Of a stretch of DNA of 6,463 bases, positions 5,890 through 6,463 are shown piece after piece. The stretch lies in contig JALUFY010000019.1 of the NCBI GenBank assembly GCA_027051995.1, positions 1 to 6,463 on the forward strand, read 5' to 3'. The notes beneath the pieces are model-generated. The model had not been told where the DNA came from. It searched no databases and was given only the letters and a program-made list of their open reading frames with translations. The DNA is from Hyphomicrobiales bacterium. GTDB lineage: Bacteria > Pseudomonadota > Alphaproteobacteria > Rhizobiales > Aestuariivirgaceae. Numbering within the stretch: position 1 is the first letter of the stretch; the number at the start of each line of letters is the position of its first letter. The position numbers were made by a program, and so were the translations under genes.

Positions 5890-5922
5890 GGGCAGGGCGC
5901 GGGGCAGGGGAGGGCCTTGCCC
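5890..5922. terminator. Hairpin between convergent genes with two alternative 5' arms
   Basis: The single right arm GCCTTGCCC (5914-5922) can pair with GGGCAGGGC (5890-5898; 9 bp, one G-T wobble) or, more compactly, its last 8 bases (5915-5922) can pair with GGGCAGGG (5902-5909) over a 5-base loop. It lies wholly between the stop codons of the patatin gene (+) and the ligase gene (-), as a shared terminator would. No T-tract follows on either strand. Confidence 0.45.
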
Positions 5923-5928
5923 ATCCGC

Positions 5929-6463
5929 TCAATCCCGGGGATGCTCCGCCACGGTTTCGGAAATCAGGTTGTCCACCACCGCGCGCAGGGCCTCGGTTTC
6001 GTCCGCGCCATCGGCGCGCGCCTTGGCGTATGCCGCCCTTTGCCGGTCGGCGGAGGTGCCGCGCCGGGGGATGTCCAGCGCCGCCGCCAGCTCGCGCTCG
6101 CAGCCAAGGGCGGCGGCGTCGCGCGCCAGCAGCTCGGTCATTTCCTCCAGCAGTTCGCGGTAGTCCACCAGCTCGCCGCGCCCGAAATCGATCAGCGAGC
6201 CGGAGACGCCATAGCGCTGCGCCCGCCAGCGGTTTTCGTTGATCAGGAAGCGGTCATACTGCCGCCAGCGCTGGTTGCGCCTGCGCAGCCGGGTCAGCAT
6301 GCGCGTCAGGCACTGGATGAGCGCCGCGATGGCGGCCGCGTCCGTTAGCCAGGTGGCCACGTCGCAGATGCGCGTCTCCAGCGTCGGGAAGCGCGCCGAG
6401 GGGCGCAGATCCCACCAGATTTTCGTTCCGTCCTCGATGCAGCCGGTTTTCACCAGCGCGTTC
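5929..6463 (-). CDS. YbdK-type carboxylate-amine ligase, C-terminal part (5' end outside window)
   Basis: The C-terminal ~177 aa of a GCS2-family (glutamate-cysteine ligase type 2, YbdK-like) ATP-dependent carboxylate-amine ligase. The diagnostic segment is [19 protein letters not shown] followed by [30 protein letters not shown] further on is also conserved in the family. E. coli YbdK has only weak gamma-glutamylcysteine synthetase activity in vitro and its true substrate is unsettled, so I give no pathway. The frame is open to the right edge; the GTG at 6453 is internal, since codons for Asn-Ala-Leu precede it. The stop is TGA at 5929-5931 (- strand). The C-terminal region from about base 6130 down is helical and charged, ending EHPRD, with no membrane segment. 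It converges on the patatin gene with 49 bases between stops. Confidence 0.9.
   Translation of the reverse strand, partial: NALVKTGCIEDGTKIWWDLRPSARFPTLETRICDVATWLTDAAAIAALIQCLTRMLTRLRRRNQRWRQYDRFLINENRWRAQRYGVSGSLIDFGRGELVDYRELLEEMTELLARDAAALGCERELAAALDIPRRGTSADRQRAAYAKARADGADETEALRAVVDNLISETVAEHPRD

Noticed and set aside
4962..5924. 320-aa antisense frame opposite the patatin gene
   Set aside because: It is His/Gln/Gly-rich as expected from the complement of a GC-rich gene; the sense strand has all patatin catalytic motifs.

Overview
This is ordinary, high-GC chromosomal DNA from an alphaproteobacterium, most likely Rhizobiales-like. That placement is an inference from four things: xseA followed by a small DUF2093 protein, an Omp25/Omp31-type outer membrane barrel, tadA divergent from an RluB/RsmD pair, and an intergenic palindrome of the kind scattered through alphaproteobacterial genomes. 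I find no rRNA or tRNA genes, CRISPR array, transposase or phage gene. Nothing here amounts to a clear new system.

Left part (1-2789, all + strand): the 3' end of xseA (exonuclease VII large subunit, cut by the window edge), a 74-aa DUF2093 protein, a YafK-type L,D-transpeptidase-fold protein with a complete catalytic motif, a 215-base gap, and an outer membrane beta-barrel gene. The last two both concern the cell envelope. Alphaproteobacteria are known to tether beta-barrels to peptidoglycan through L,D-transpeptidases, so this adjacency is the most interesting functional hint in the window.

Middle part (2855-4729): an RNA-modification cluster. tadA (A-to-I editing of the tRNA wobble base) is on the - strand and converges on the barrel gene across a GC-rich hairpin. 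On its other side it diverges, over about 47 bases, from an RluB/RsuA-family pseudouridine synthase gene, whose 3' end overlaps rsmD (16S rRNA guanine-N2 methyltransferase) by 20 bases. All three act on stable RNAs of translation.

Gap 4730-5045: two strong hairpins just after rsmD, an imperfect palindromic repeat of about 100 bases, and a sigma70-like promoter candidate.

Right part (5046-6463): a patatin-like phospholipase with all its catalytic motifs (+), converging on the C-terminal part of a YbdK-type carboxylate-amine ligase (-), which runs off the right edge. A short GC-rich hairpin lies between their stop codons.

The long antisense reading frames inside these genes are byproducts of high GC content.
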